Numbered from the stretch's first letter, positions 7,010-15,869 are shown. The stretch is DNA of 37,116 nucleotides from Flavobacterium hibisci (GCF_020026925.1 NZ_JAIQDW010000029.1:1-37116), one strand, 5' to 3'. Notes: generated by a model from the letters alone, not told the origin. Translations and numbers: made by a program.

Positions 7010-8446
7010 ATGAAAACTACCAGAAAAATATTATTTTTATTTACGCTAATTTTATTGTGTGCCTGTAAAAAGGATGCAAAAGAAGAAAAAGCTACTTACA
7101 CAGCTGTAAAAAATAGCGTCGCTGCTTCCGAATGTTTAGCTCCTGCTAACTGGTTTACAATCGTAAACAACACCCGCCAGACTCCTCCGCCAAATGAAGG
7201 GCCAACAAGCGTATTTGCCAACAATGCAACAGTATCTAATTGTGACTTTCATCAATGGTCATGGCAAAAATTTCTTTGGCTTACGAATGAGGTAAATGGG
7301 GTTCCATTCTTTATGACTAATATGATTCAGGTGAATGCGGCTGGTCAGAAATTAGATCCAAGTAATGGAATAGTTTTAACAGATACTGCCCAGGCAAGTT
7401 CTACTACTGATATTTTAAAAACTCCTGCTGTTCCAAAATCAGCTACAGTTTATTATTCTATATTCATGGATAACCTTCTTTACTCAACCATGCTAAAATA
7501 TGGCCCTATAGCAAAAAATGACCCATCAAAAATTAAAGAAATGACGTTTCCTGTAGGTTCATTAGAACTAAAAACATCCTGGATTGATGCCAGTATTCTC
7601 AAAGATCCTTCTTCTTATTTTGTTACTCAGGGAGTAATTAATGGCGTAAAAACAAAAGTGGCCCTTTTAGGAATGCACGTAGTAGGAGTTGTAGAAAACC
7701 ATCCAGAATTTGTATGGGCAACATTCGAACATGAAAATCTTGCTCCTGCTTACGTCTGGTCAAAAGCTACACCAACATCCGATGCTCCGGTAACCAGTAC
7801 AGTTGACTATCCGTTTTTTAATAAAAACAGCACGGCAACAGTTAAGAATATAACTTCAGGAAATGGAATTTATACTGATGTTTTTTCACTTTATAAATAT
7901 GGTGTACCAATTGAAAAAGCGATGAAAGGTTCTTTTAATGTCCAGCTTTTTATGAAAACAAGTCAAAATGGTTCAGAGAATTTAAATAATATTCGCACTA
8001 TAAATCAAAGCGTTAAGTCACAGCTGCAGGGAATTTGGAATAATTATTTTTATAATGGCTCAATATGGATTAATACGGCCGGTTATAATACACCACAACA
8101 ACAGGCGGCGTTACTAAATTCGTTAAGCTATAATCTTTCAAATTCAGAACCCGGAAAATTGACAAGAGGCTCTGTTGCTGCTTACAACATTACTATGGAA
8201 ACTTATGTTCAGGCAGGATTTTCTCCAACATCCATACATCAGACTTCAGTAAATGACCTTGTTAACTGTTTCTCCTGCCATAACACCTATTACAATACTA
8301 ACAATGTTTCGCCACTTTATTTTAGCCATGTTTTTACAGGATATGTACAAAATCTGCAGGGTTTAAACAGAAAACAAATCAAACAGGAACATGTTAAGGA
8401 AATTGTAAGGGAGTTTAATTTGCGTTTAAAATTAAAAACTCAATAA
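7010..8446 (+). CDS. Lipoprotein with a C-terminal CXXCH haem-binding motif
   Basis: A 478-residue envelope protein. The signal ends in a lipobox LLCAC (Cys19 is the likely lipidated residue), followed by a charged linker. The N-terminal third contains NCDFHQWSWQKFLWLTNEVN, rich in aromatic residues. Near the C-terminus a single CFSCH (Cys420-Cys423-His424) fits covalent c-type haem attachment. A possible distal Met or His ligand cannot be assigned. I do not recognise the large N-terminal domain. It stands alone with its own terminator, so partners are not suggested by context. A monohaem electron carrier or redox enzyme in the periplasm is the simplest reading; a chance CXXCH or a metal site is the alternative. 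Confidence 0.75.
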   Translation: MKTTRKILFLFTLILLCACKKDAKEEKATYTAVKNSVAASECLAPANWFTIVNNTRQTPPPNEGPTSVFANNATVSNCDFHQWSWQKFLWLTNEVNGVPFFMTNMIQVNAAGQKLDPSNGIVLTDTAQASSTTDILKTPAVPKSATVYYSIFMDNLLYSTMLKYGPIAKNDPSKIKEMTFPVGSLELKTSWIDASILKDPSSYFVTQGVINGVKTKVALLGMHVVGVVENHPEFVWATFEHENLAPAYVWSKATPTSDAPVTSTVDYPFFNKNSTATVKNITSGNGIYTDVFSLYKYGVPIEKAMKGSFNVQLFMKTSQNGSENLNNIRTINQSVKSQLQGIWNNYFYNGSIWINTAGYNTPQQQAALLNSLSYNLSNSEPGKLTRGSVAAYNITMETYVQAGFSPTSIHQTSVNDLVNCFSCHNTYYNTNNVSPLYFSHVFTGYVQNLQGLNRKQIKQEHVKEIVREFNLRLKLKTQ

Positions 8447-8486
8447 ACCAACTTTTAATTTTAAAAAATCAGAAATTATAAAATGT

Positions 8487-8517
8487 AAAACCACAGACAA
8501 AAGACTGTGGTTTTTTT
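8487..8517 (+). terminator. Intrinsic terminator after the CXXCH lipoprotein
   Basis: AAAACCACAG (8487-8496), 8-base loop, CTGTGGTTTT (8505-8514) running into seven T. The stem is perfect over ten pairs. Confidence 0.9.
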
Positions 8518-8679
8518 ATGCATATTATTAGTAACTCTATAGCAAAAATCAACCTTTTTTTAATGTTTAATTTCAAATATTTCCGTAAAAAACTAATATT
8601 CAATTAATTACAAAGGTAAAATTGCAGTATAAAAAATAAAACGGTTAATCCTTTAAAATAAGTGTCAAATATTTTTTTT

Positions 8680-8702
8680 AATTGATATATCAATTATATT
8701 TG
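8680..8702 (+). promoter_or_regulatory. MarR-type operator overlapping the -7 element
   Basis: AATTGATATATCAATT (8680-8695) is a perfect 16-base palindrome. It abuts a -7 element TATATTTG (8695-8702). The ATG of the MarR gene follows 17 bases later. Palindromes of this size near TTGATATATCAA are usual MarR-family operators, so autorepression is likely. TCAAATATTTT is also directly repeated at 8665-8675 and 8705-8715. Confidence 0.6.
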
Positions 8703-8719
8703 TATCAAATATTTTATTC

Positions 8720-9154
8720 ATGAAAAATAATAAAACCGTAACAGTTCTTTATACTGTTGAACAAACTATAAAAGAATACAGAAAAATAGCACAGAAAAAT
8801 ATAAGCAAGGTAATAAATGATATTACCGTTGATCAATGTTTATTATTGATTTTTCTTAACAATAATCCTAATCTCTCTCAAAAAGAAATTGCCGAATTAA
8901 TTTTTAAAGACAATGCTTCTGTTACCCGAATAATTGAATTAATGGTAAAAAAAGAGTATTTAATCAGAAATATAAATCCTTTAGACAGAAGGAAGTTTAA
9001 TCTGGAAATAACTTCTAAAGGAAAGAAAACTATAGCGCTTTTAACACCAATCATAAACAAAAACAGACAAACTGCACTGCAAGGATTATCAAACGATGAA
9101 ATTGAATTATTAGATAAATTACTAACTAAAATAATCACTAATTGTAAAAAATAG
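8720..9154 (+). CDS. MarR-family transcriptional regulator
   Basis: A 144-residue winged-helix regulator. The core runs from about residue 40: TVDQCLLLIFLNNNPNLSQ, then KEIAELIFKDNASVTRIIEL (recognition helix region), MVKKEYLIRNINPLDRRKFN (the wing, with the diagnostic DRR) and LEITSKGKKTIALL. The length is normal for the family. MarR proteins bind as dimers to palindromes and are usually released by small phenolic or lipophilic ligands or by oxidation; no reactive N-terminal cysteine is present here. It sits one base before the serine hydrolase gene and clearly forms an operon with it, under a palindromic operator. Confidence 0.9.
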   Translation: MKNNKTVTVLYTVEQTIKEYRKIAQKNISKVINDITVDQCLLLIFLNNNPNLSQKEIAELIFKDNASVTRIIELMVKKEYLIRNINPLDRRKFNLEITSKGKKTIALLTPIINKNRQTALQGLSNDEIELLDKLLTKIITNCKK

Positions 9155-9155
9155 A

Positions 9156-10538
9156 ATGAAAAAAATTAACCCCCTAAAGAAATCATTACAAACTTTTATA
9201 TTTCTGCTTTTTACATCACTATTTTTTGGGCAAAAGAATGTATCAGCTAATCTGGCAAAATATATGCAGGCGCAAGTTGACATTAATCAATTTAGCGGAA
9301 CAGTATTAATATCAAAAAACGATACCGTTTTACTTAAGAAAGCTTATGGTTTAGCTGATTACGAATGGAATATCAAAAACACTACAGACACAAAATTCAG
9401 TTTGGCTTCTGTAACGAAACAATTTACAGCCGCTGCAATTTTACAACTGGCAGCCAAAAAAAAATTGTCACTTACTGATAAATTAAATAAGTTTTTTCCG
9501 GACTTTCCAAAAGGAGATAGTATATCAATTCATATGTTACTTTGCCATATGTCAGGATTACAAATGGATTATGATGAATTATATTTAAGCAAAGTAGCAA
9601 TAACACAGGAAGAAGTAAAAAAGCATGTTATACTAAAAGATATTATTACGCAGGATGATGCATTAAAGCATATTGAAAAAAAAATACTTTTGTTTTCACC
9701 CGGCACTAATACATCTTACAGTAATATAGGCTACTATTTACTTGCTCGTATTATTGAAAAAGTATCAAACAAAACCTATGCTGATTATTTAAAAGTGAAC
9801 ATTTTTGAGAAATGTAAAATGAATAATTCAGGCGTAATCACTAACGATGAATTAATATCTCGTAAAGCAAGAAATTATATCCGGTCAGAAAATAAATATT
9901 TGAACAATCCTTATATTAATTGGGAATTTAACATTGGACATGATGGAATTTATTCTACTGTTGAAGATCTGGCTTTATGGGACAAAGCCCTTTATGGAAC
10001 AGAAATTTTATCAACAGAGATGAAGAAGCTTATGTTTACTTCCTATAATGAACAAAATTGGGGATATGGTTTTATGATTAACCCTTTTTACAACCACGGA
10101 CATCAGCTAATTGCGCATGATGGCGGTTTTTTTGGAGCAATGACTTCTCTCAATCGATTTACAAATGACAATGTATTTATAACTGTTTTATCGAATAATC
10201 AATCATTGTCACATATTATTGCTTATGCGCTATCCGGAATTATATTCCAAAAAGATGTAGAAATTCCGTATAAACATTATCAAACTAAAATAGATACTTC
10301 ACTATATGACAAATATAAAGGCAAGTACGGCAACAATATCGAAATACTAAAAATTGACGGCAAACTTTATTATAACAGTGTAGAAACAGAACTTATACCG
10401 GAATCCAAAACGAAATTTTTCAGAGCAGACAATAATGACAGAACAATTGAATTTATTAAGGAAAAATCAGAAAATTATAACGCTGTAATTATAACAAACG
10501 GAGGAGTAAAAGAAATTGTTAGAAGAAGCATTCCTTAA
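9156..10538 (+). CDS. Serine hydrolase of the beta-lactamase class C / PBP4* family
   Basis: A 460-residue secreted or lipid-side enzyme with signal peptide KSLQTFIFLLFTSLFFG. The serine nucleophile motif is S85-V-T-K88 and the second motif is Y188-S-N190, as in AmpC and R61 DD-peptidase relatives. The third motif appears as AHDGGFFG in place of KTG, usual for esterase-like members. After about residue 360 there is a short beta-rich tail typical of DUF3471-like extensions. Substrates in the family range from peptidoglycan peptides to esters and amides; resistance cannot be inferred. The gene begins one base after the MarR stop codon, so translation is probably coupled and it is the likely regulated target. 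Confidence 0.88.
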   Translation: MKKINPLKKSLQTFIFLLFTSLFFGQKNVSANLAKYMQAQVDINQFSGTVLISKNDTVLLKKAYGLADYEWNIKNTTDTKFSLASVTKQFTAAAILQLAAKKKLSLTDKLNKFFPDFPKGDSISIHMLLCHMSGLQMDYDELYLSKVAITQEEVKKHVILKDIITQDDALKHIEKKILLFSPGTNTSYSNIGYYLLARIIEKVSNKTYADYLKVNIFEKCKMNNSGVITNDELISRKARNYIRSENKYLNNPYINWEFNIGHDGIYSTVEDLALWDKALYGTEILSTEMKKLMFTSYNEQNWGYGFMINPFYNHGHQLIAHDGGFFGAMTSLNRFTNDNVFITVLSNNQSLSHIIAYALSGIIFQKDVEIPYKHYQTKIDTSLYDKYKGKYGNNIEILKIDGKLYYNSVETELIPESKTKFFRADNNDRTIEFIKEKSENYNAVIITNGGVKEIVRRSIP

Positions 10539-10680
10539 AAAGCACAAACGGATAAATCATTTTTTTTAATAATAGTTAAAGTACCTATCAAAATATACAC
10601 AGACTTCAGTGTTCACAAAATAACACTGGTTTGAACTAAATGAATTTATAATAAACAACGAATAAAAACTATGCTCACAG

Positions 10681-10717
10681 AAAAAAGCTGCTGGAAGTAA
10701 TTCTTGCCGCTTTTTTT
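10681..10717 (+). terminator. Probable terminator after the serine hydrolase
   Basis: AAAAAAGC (10681-10688) pairs with GCTTTTTT (10709-10716), with an imperfect inner AAG/CTT pairing around TAATT, followed by T. The stem is weak in its middle. Confidence 0.5.
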
Positions 10718-10739
10718 ATTTATAAAGGTACTAATGAAC

Positions 10740-10766
10740 TTGCATCAATATTTTGTAATAAATTTG
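10740..10766 (+). promoter_or_regulatory. Promoter of the AraC-type gene
   Basis: TTG (10740-10742), a 16-base spacer and TAAATTTG (10759-10766), an exact TAnnTTTG, 33 bases before the ATG. Confidence 0.5.
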
Positions 10767-10798
10767 ACTTTCGTAAACAACGAATACAAACATGAAAT

Positions 10799-11554
10799 AT
10801 GAACAAAGACTTCTACTACAAAGCTATAGAGCCAGACGAACCACTTCTTGACTTTGTAGAAAACATTGGGATGTTTCATAACAAGTCAGACAAACCCATG
10901 GAAGTGGTCTTACTGCCAGACGGAAGGATTGATTTGTTTTTTATGAAATCTGAATCTAATGCATTTCAAATCGCACTTATTGGTCTTGAAAATGTACCTG
11001 AACAACAAATTATTCCGGCAAAAACACTTGCTTTTAAAATTAGTTTTAAACCCTTGGGAGTCGAATATCTTTTACAGACTTCTATTGCTGATATTTTAAA
11101 CAGTGCCAAAATTTTACCCGAAAACTTTTGGGGTATGACCAATGACGATCTGAAAAATTTTGATGCCTTTCACACTAAAATAGCCAGAAAATTAAAAGAA
11201 CTGTTACCTAAAGAAACAGATGAAAGAAAACGCAAACTTTTTAAAATGGTTTACGCGTCAAACGGTGAAATAAAAATAAAAGAACTTTCAGAAAAAATAT
11301 CCTGGGGCAGCAGGGAAATCAATCGTTATTTTAACAAGCAATTCGGTCTTTCATTAAACGCCTTCTGCAAAATTTTGCGTTTCAAAGCATCACTAGAACA
11401 TATTGCAAAGGGAAAACTATTCCCAGAATTAAACTTTACAGATCAAACTCACTTTATAAAAGAAATAAAGAAATTTTCAGGTGTAGTTCCCCGTGAGTTA
11501 TTAAAAAATAAAGATGACCGATTTATACTATTATCTGTTCTGAAACAGCAATAA
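10799..11554 (+). CDS. AraC-family transcriptional regulator
   Basis: A 251-residue regulator. The N-terminal ~110 residues resemble the DUF6597 ligand-binding type (LLPDGRIDLFF, then FKISFKPLGVEYLL with the FKPLG signature). The C-terminal half is the double-HTH AraC domain: EIKIKELSEKISWGSREINR, YFNKQFGLSLNAFCKILRFK and the second HTH with LNFTDQTHFIKEIKKFSGVV, then PREL. The two-HTH spacing is normal. The FAD monooxygenase follows 33 bases downstream on the same strand, so this protein probably controls it. The inducer is unknown. Confidence 0.9.
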   Translation: MNKDFYYKAIEPDEPLLDFVENIGMFHNKSDKPMEVVLLPDGRIDLFFMKSESNAFQIALIGLENVPEQQIIPAKTLAFKISFKPLGVEYLLQTSIADILNSAKILPENFWGMTNDDLKNFDAFHTKIARKLKELLPKETDERKRKLFKMVYASNGEIKIKELSEKISWGSREINRYFNKQFGLSLNAFCKILRFKASLEHIAKGKLFPELNFTDQTHFIKEIKKFSGVVPRELLKNKDDRFILLSVLKQQ

Positions 11555-11587
11555 TTTTGTCCTGTATTAATTTTAAACAGGATAGAA

Positions 11588-12748
11588 ATGCTACTAGAAA
11601 ATAAAAAAATCGCTATTATTGGCGGCGGTCCCGGCGGACTTACTTTAGCCAGACTTTTACAACTTCAAAATGTAAACGTAAAAGTGTATGAACGGGATGT
11701 AAATAAACATTCACGAGTACAGGGCGCACCGCTGGATTTGCATGACGAATCGGGTTTAGCTGCAATTCATAAAGCCGGTTTATTTAATGAGTTCCTAAAT
11801 AATTTTCTGCCAGGAGCTGATAAAACCCTGATTACAGATGAAAATGCTACCATATTTTTCAGTGATCACGATACCAATCTCGAACAGGATTTTGGCAACA
11901 AACATTTTCGTCCTGAAATAGACCGGGGTGCTTTGAGAAAAATTTTACTCGAATCCTTACTGCCACAAACCGTTATCTGGGATAGTCATTTTATTTCAAT
12001 GCAACCTCAAAACGAAGGCTGGTTACTGCATTTCAAAAACGGAAATTCTGTTTATGCAGATCTTGTGATTGGTTCTGATGGCTCCAATTCTAAAATTCGT
12101 CCTTACATTACAGATATCAAACCATTCTATTCAGGCATAACGATGCTTGAAGGCACAATTTATGATTCGGAAAAGTCTGTACCGGTTATTCATAAAATTT
12201 TAAATGGCGGGAAAATAATGGCTTTTGGGAACGAAAAAAATATTTTAATAGGTCAAAAAGGAGATGACGCTATTGGATTTTATGCAAGTTTCAGGGCATC
12301 TAAAAACTGGGCTGTTAACAACAGTTTGGATTACACTGATAAAACGCAAATTTTAAATTGGTTCAAAAACAGTTATCCAGAATGGAGCAATATCTGGCAC
12401 GAACTATTCGAAAACGCATCTGTGCCTTTTATCCCAAGACTTATCAATTGTATGCCCTTAGACCAATCCTGGAAAACAATGCCAAATATCACAATTATTG
12501 GCGATGCTGCACATGTTATGCCTCCATTTGCCGGAGAAGGCGCTAATATGGCCATGCTTGATGCTTTGGAATTAAGTGAATATTTAACTTCTGATGATTA
12601 TACTACAATAGTAGAAGCTATTTCTTTTTATGAAATAAACATGCTAAAAAGAGCATCAAAAGCAGCACAGGAATCACTTGAAAATGGGGAAAAAATGCAT
12701 TCTAAAGATGCCCTGAAAACAATGTTGGAGTTTTTTTGTAATGAGTAA
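11588..12748 (+). CDS. FAD-dependent monooxygenase, TetX-like
   Basis: A 386-residue flavoprotein of the class A (PHBH-fold) monooxygenases, which use NAD(P)H and O2 to hydroxylate aromatic or polyketide-like substrates. The FAD site begins at once with IAIIGGGPGGLTLARLLQ (residues 8-25), followed by VYERD. The middle strand has DLVIGSDGSNSKIR. The second FAD motif is IGDAAHVMPPFAGEGANMAM (Asp306 of GDAAH). The order of segments (APLDLH, FRPEIDRGALRKILL, TVIWDS, WKTMPNITIIGDAAH) follows tetracycline-inactivating TetX closely. Many chromosomal TetX-like proteins do not act on tetracyclines, so substrate is open. It is probably co-regulated with the AraC gene upstream. Confidence 0.9.
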   Translation: MLLENKKIAIIGGGPGGLTLARLLQLQNVNVKVYERDVNKHSRVQGAPLDLHDESGLAAIHKAGLFNEFLNNFLPGADKTLITDENATIFFSDHDTNLEQDFGNKHFRPEIDRGALRKILLESLLPQTVIWDSHFISMQPQNEGWLLHFKNGNSVYADLVIGSDGSNSKIRPYITDIKPFYSGITMLEGTIYDSEKSVPVIHKILNGGKIMAFGNEKNILIGQKGDDAIGFYASFRASKNWAVNNSLDYTDKTQILNWFKNSYPEWSNIWHELFENASVPFIPRLINCMPLDQSWKTMPNITIIGDAAHVMPPFAGEGANMAMLDALELSEYLTSDDYTTIVEAISFYEINMLKRASKAAQESLENGEKMHSKDALKTMLEFFCNE

Positions 12749-12768
12749 AAAACTTATTCTTACCCTTC

Positions 12769-12933
12769 ATGACCTGGTTACGAAAAATCGGTGATTATTT
12801 AAGAAGAAAATTATTTTATGATCATAGTGAAAAAATTCCTATTTTTCGGAAACTTTTTACAATAGAAATATACAATATATCCAAAAAGGAATTTGATATG
12901 CAATATTTTCAAAAAGTTAACCCAGGTGTTTAA
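12769..12933 (+). CDS. Possible small basic protein (low confidence)
   Basis: A 54-codon frame from ATG 12769 to TAA 12931-12933: it begins MTWLRKIGDYLRRKLFYDH and is basic and aromatic-rich. It sits between the monooxygenase and the secreted protein gene at 12950. No family is recognised, and no promoter is apparent. It could be a short real gene, a remnant or chance. Confidence 0.25.
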   Translation: MTWLRKIGDYLRRKLFYDHSEKIPIFRKLFTIEIYNISKKEFDMQYFQKVNPGV

Positions 12934-12949
12934 AAATAAAAAGAAACCC

Positions 12950-13378
12950 ATGAAACTATTCATTTCTACCTTATTACTGCTTTGTAATGTTATTTTGTTT
13001 GCACAATCAAATCAATTCACTGGTGATTACACCCGTTCACTTAGCGAAGAAGGAAAGCATACAATCGAATATAAATTGACTTTAAATCAGGATGGAACAT
13101 TTGTATTTTATTCCTATTCAAAAATGCAAAATGGAACACCACCAGAAGTAAACAAATACGGAAAAGGAAAATGGAGCGTAAAAGATAACCTTATTTCTTT
13201 TACAGCAAACAAACCAGAAGATTTCGATGATAAATATACTTTAGATTTTAATACTTCAACAGCACGATTTATGACTAAAAACCCAAGAGATAAAAGCGAT
13301 AGGGTCGTTAAAACTAAACTTCAGTTTTTAAAATCTGAAGTTTCCTGGATGCAAAGAATTGATCTTTTTAAAGTATAA
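12950..13378 (+). CDS. Small secreted protein, lipocalin-like
   Basis: The ATG at 12950 is preferred because it begins directly with a signal peptide (MKLFISTLLLLCNVILFA, cleavage before QSNQF); the longer frame from TTG 12893 adds a basic, non-signal stretch. The mature part is about 124 residues and beta-rich: FTGDYTRSLSEEGKHTIEYK, LTLNQDGTFVFYSYSK, YGKGKWSVKDNLISFTANKP. The pattern of a WSV strand after LTLNQDGTF resembles the small Flavobacteriia proteins annotated as lipocalin-like or copper-resistance NlpE-like. No ligand can be predicted. It is exported to periplasm or beyond. Confidence 0.65.
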   Translation: MKLFISTLLLLCNVILFAQSNQFTGDYTRSLSEEGKHTIEYKLTLNQDGTFVFYSYSKMQNGTPPEVNKYGKGKWSVKDNLISFTANKPEDFDDKYTLDFNTSTARFMTKNPRDKSDRVVKTKLQFLKSEVSWMQRIDLFKV

Positions 13379-13480
13379 TTCCGCTTGCCTATTTTACCGC
13401 AGCCGATGCAGATAGTATCTCAAAACCTTAGTAGCTTTTTTGTAAAAAATCCTTAATTTCGCTTTCCAATAAAAGAGAAA

Positions 13481-15790
13481 ATGAAGGTCTGTATTGCTGA
13501 GAAACCTAGTGTAGCACGAGAAATTGCCTCCGTTCTGGGAGCCAACAATAAACATGATGGCTATTACGAAGGTAACGGTTACGCTGTGACTTACACTTTT
13601 GGACATTTATGCACCTTAAAAGAACCCAATGATTACAAGCCTCACTGGAAAAGCTGGGATCTGAATAACCTGCCCATGCTTCCTGAAAAATTCGAAACTA
13701 AAGTAGTTCAGAATTCAGGGATCGAAAAGCAGTTTAAAATCATAAAAAGTTTATTCGACAAAGCCGAAGTGGTCATCAACTGCGGGGATGCCGGACAGGA
13801 AGGAGAACTCATTCAGCGCTGGGTGATGAACGAAGCGCACTACAAAGGTGAGGTACAGCGTTTGTGGATATCGTCCCTAACTACCGAAGCCATAAAAGAA
13901 GGTTTTGAAAACCTAAAACCTTCATCTAATTACGATAATTTATTCTACGCCGGATTTTCCAGAGCCATTGGTGACTGGTTGTTAGGTATGAATGCCACAC
14001 GTTTGTACACCGTAAAACATGGCGGATACAAACAAGTCTTGTCCATTGGGCGTGTACAGACACCAACTTTAGCAATGGTGGTTGACAGATTTAAGGAAAT
14101 CGAAAACTTCAGGCCTCAGCCCTATTGGGAATTGCAGACTTTATACCGTGAAACGCTTTTTAGTTATGAAGAAGGACGTTTCCTGAAAAAAGAAGACGGA
14201 GAAATTCTGGCAGAAAAAGTCAAAGAAAGCGAATTCGAAATTGTTTCTGTTGATAAAAAGAACGGAAATGAATATGCGCCGAAACTATTTGACCTAACAG
14301 GTTTACAGGTTTATTGCAATCAAAAGTTTGGGTTTTCGGCAGAAGAAACGCTTAAAATCGCGCAAACTTTATATGAGCAGAAAGTAATCACCTACCCCAG
14401 AGTTGATACCACTTTTTTACCCGGTGATATTTATCCGAAAGTACCCGGAATTCTGCAAAAGCTAACCCGTTATGCGGAAATGACTCAGCCTGTTTTAGAA
14501 AAGAAAATCAAGAAATCGCCAAAGGTCTTCAACGATAAAAAAGTAACAGATCACCATGCGATTATCCCAACCGGAATCGAGATCAATCTGCCCTATAACC
14601 AGCAGCAGGTTTATGATATTATTACAAAACGTTTTATTGCTGTTTTTTATGATGATTGTGTGGTTGCTAATACAACCGTTATCGGAAAAGCAGCAGATGT
14701 AACCTTTAAGGCAACAGGAAAACAGATTCTCAAAAAAGGTTTTCGGGTAGTTTTTGAAGATCCGAACGCTAAAGAAAAAGAACCCGATTTACTGCCGAAT
14801 TTTGTTGTGGGTGAAAAAGGACCGCATGAACCCTCATTCCTGCAAAAAGAAACCAAACCGCCCAATCAGTTTACAGAAGCAACTTTATTACGTGCCATGG
14901 AAACGGCCGGAAAACAAGTGGATGACGAAGATTTGCGTGAGTTAATGAAAGAAAACGGTATCGGTCGACCATCAACACGTGCGAATATTATCGAAACGCT
15001 TTTCAAACGTCAGTATATCGTTCGAAACAAAAAACAGGTATTACCAACACCAACCGGAATCCAGCTTATTGAAACGATTCAGAATGAACTAATCAAATCG
15101 GCCGAATTGACTGGTTCCTGGGAAAAGCAGCTTAAAGACATTGAAAGGGGAACTTTTACAGCAGGAGCTTTTATTAAGAACATGAAACGCATGGTAGAAG
15201 CTTTGGTAAACGAAGTCAGGAGCGAAACCAGACATGCTAATATTTCGCATGCGGCAACAATTCAGTTACCTGTTGTTAAAGCCGAAAAAGAAAAAAAGAA
15301 AGCTTCCGGAATTGCAGCAGAAACTTGCCCAAAATGCCAAAAGGGAACTATTATAAAAGGAAAGACAGCTTTTGGATGCAGTGAATACAAATCGGGTTGC
15401 GACTTTGTACTGCCTTTTGTTTTTCATGATAAAAAAATTACGGAAAGTCAATATATACGATTGGTTCAAAAAGGTTCAACTGTCAACATAAAAGGCTTTA
15501 AATTAGAAGCTGAAATAGTCGAAGGTTTAATTCGTTTTGAAGAAAATTATAAACTGAAACTAGAACCAAAGAAAACTAATAAAAAAACGGAACCAAAAGA
15601 AAATTCGGATTCCTTAGCCTGTCCAAAATGTAAAAAAGGAACAATTTTAAAAGGCAAAACCGCTTATGGCTGCGCAGAATATAAATCGGGTTGTGATTTT
15701 AAAGTAACTTTTGATGAAGTGAGAGCAAAACTAAAAGATCAAAAACCAACAAAGGAATTAGTTTATTCTATTTTATGTGGCAAAAAGTAA
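13481..15790 (+). CDS. topB: DNA topoisomerase III
   Basis: A 769-residue type IA topoisomerase that nicks one strand through a 5'-phosphotyrosine and decatenates or resolves recombination intermediates. The Toprim domain starts at the N-terminus (KVCIAEKPSVAREIASVLGA, with EKPSVA) and contains the DxD-like INCGDAGQEGELIQRWV. The catalytic tyrosine is Y305 in QKVITYPRVDTT. Later core motifs include NGIGRPSTRANIIETLFKRQ. The C-terminus carries two zinc-ribbon repeats starting at Cys616 (CPKCQKGTIIKGKTAFGC) and Cys714 (CPKCKKGTILKGKTAYGC), which bind single-stranded DNA. Length is slightly above the E. coli enzyme because of these tails. It stands alone. A TopB outside a mobile region is normal in Flavobacteriia. 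Confidence 0.97.
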   Translation: MKVCIAEKPSVAREIASVLGANNKHDGYYEGNGYAVTYTFGHLCTLKEPNDYKPHWKSWDLNNLPMLPEKFETKVVQNSGIEKQFKIIKSLFDKAEVVINCGDAGQEGELIQRWVMNEAHYKGEVQRLWISSLTTEAIKEGFENLKPSSNYDNLFYAGFSRAIGDWLLGMNATRLYTVKHGGYKQVLSIGRVQTPTLAMVVDRFKEIENFRPQPYWELQTLYRETLFSYEEGRFLKKEDGEILAEKVKESEFEIVSVDKKNGNEYAPKLFDLTGLQVYCNQKFGFSAEETLKIAQTLYEQKVITYPRVDTTFLPGDIYPKVPGILQKLTRYAEMTQPVLEKKIKKSPKVFNDKKVTDHHAIIPTGIEINLPYNQQQVYDIITKRFIAVFYDDCVVANTTVIGKAADVTFKATGKQILKKGFRVVFEDPNAKEKEPDLLPNFVVGEKGPHEPSFLQKETKPPNQFTEATLLRAMETAGKQVDDEDLRELMKENGIGRPSTRANIIETLFKRQYIVRNKKQVLPTPTGIQLIETIQNELIKSAELTGSWEKQLKDIERGTFTAGAFIKNMKRMVEALVNEVRSETRHANISHAATIQLPVVKAEKEKKKASGIAAETCPKCQKGTIIKGKTAFGCSEYKSGCDFVLPFVFHDKKITESQYIRLVQKGSTVNIKGFKLEAEIVEGLIRFEENYKLKLEPKKTNKKTEPKENSDSLACPKCKKGTILKGKTAYGCAEYKSGCDFKVTFDEVRAKLKDQKPTKELVYSILCGKK

Positions 15791-15820
15791 AAAGTAAAAT
15801 GTTAGATGTTAAAGAATAAA

Positions 15821-15869
15821 CATTTCACATTTCACATTTCACATTTCACATTTCACATTTCACATTTCA
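15821..15869. repeat. Seven perfect tandem copies of CATTTCA
   Basis: A heptanucleotide microsatellite of exactly seven uninterrupted units (49 bases), plus a partial unit, between the topB stop codon and the DUF6265 gene. It is not a CRISPR array: there are no spacers. Copy number is likely to vary by slipped-strand pairing. It lies about 60 bases upstream of the next ATG, so it could tune promoter spacing. Confidence 0.95.

Noticed and set aside
8680..8702. Fur-like box before the MarR gene
   Set aside because: The palindrome TTGATATATCAA lacks the ATTCTAAATAA half-site and fits MarR operators instead.
12893..12949. Longer start of the small secreted protein
   Set aside because: The ATG at 12950 begins directly with a signal peptide; the extension would place 19 basic residues before it.
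15821..15869. CRISPR-like repeat array
   Set aside because: Units are contiguous seven-base copies with no spacers and no cas genes nearby.
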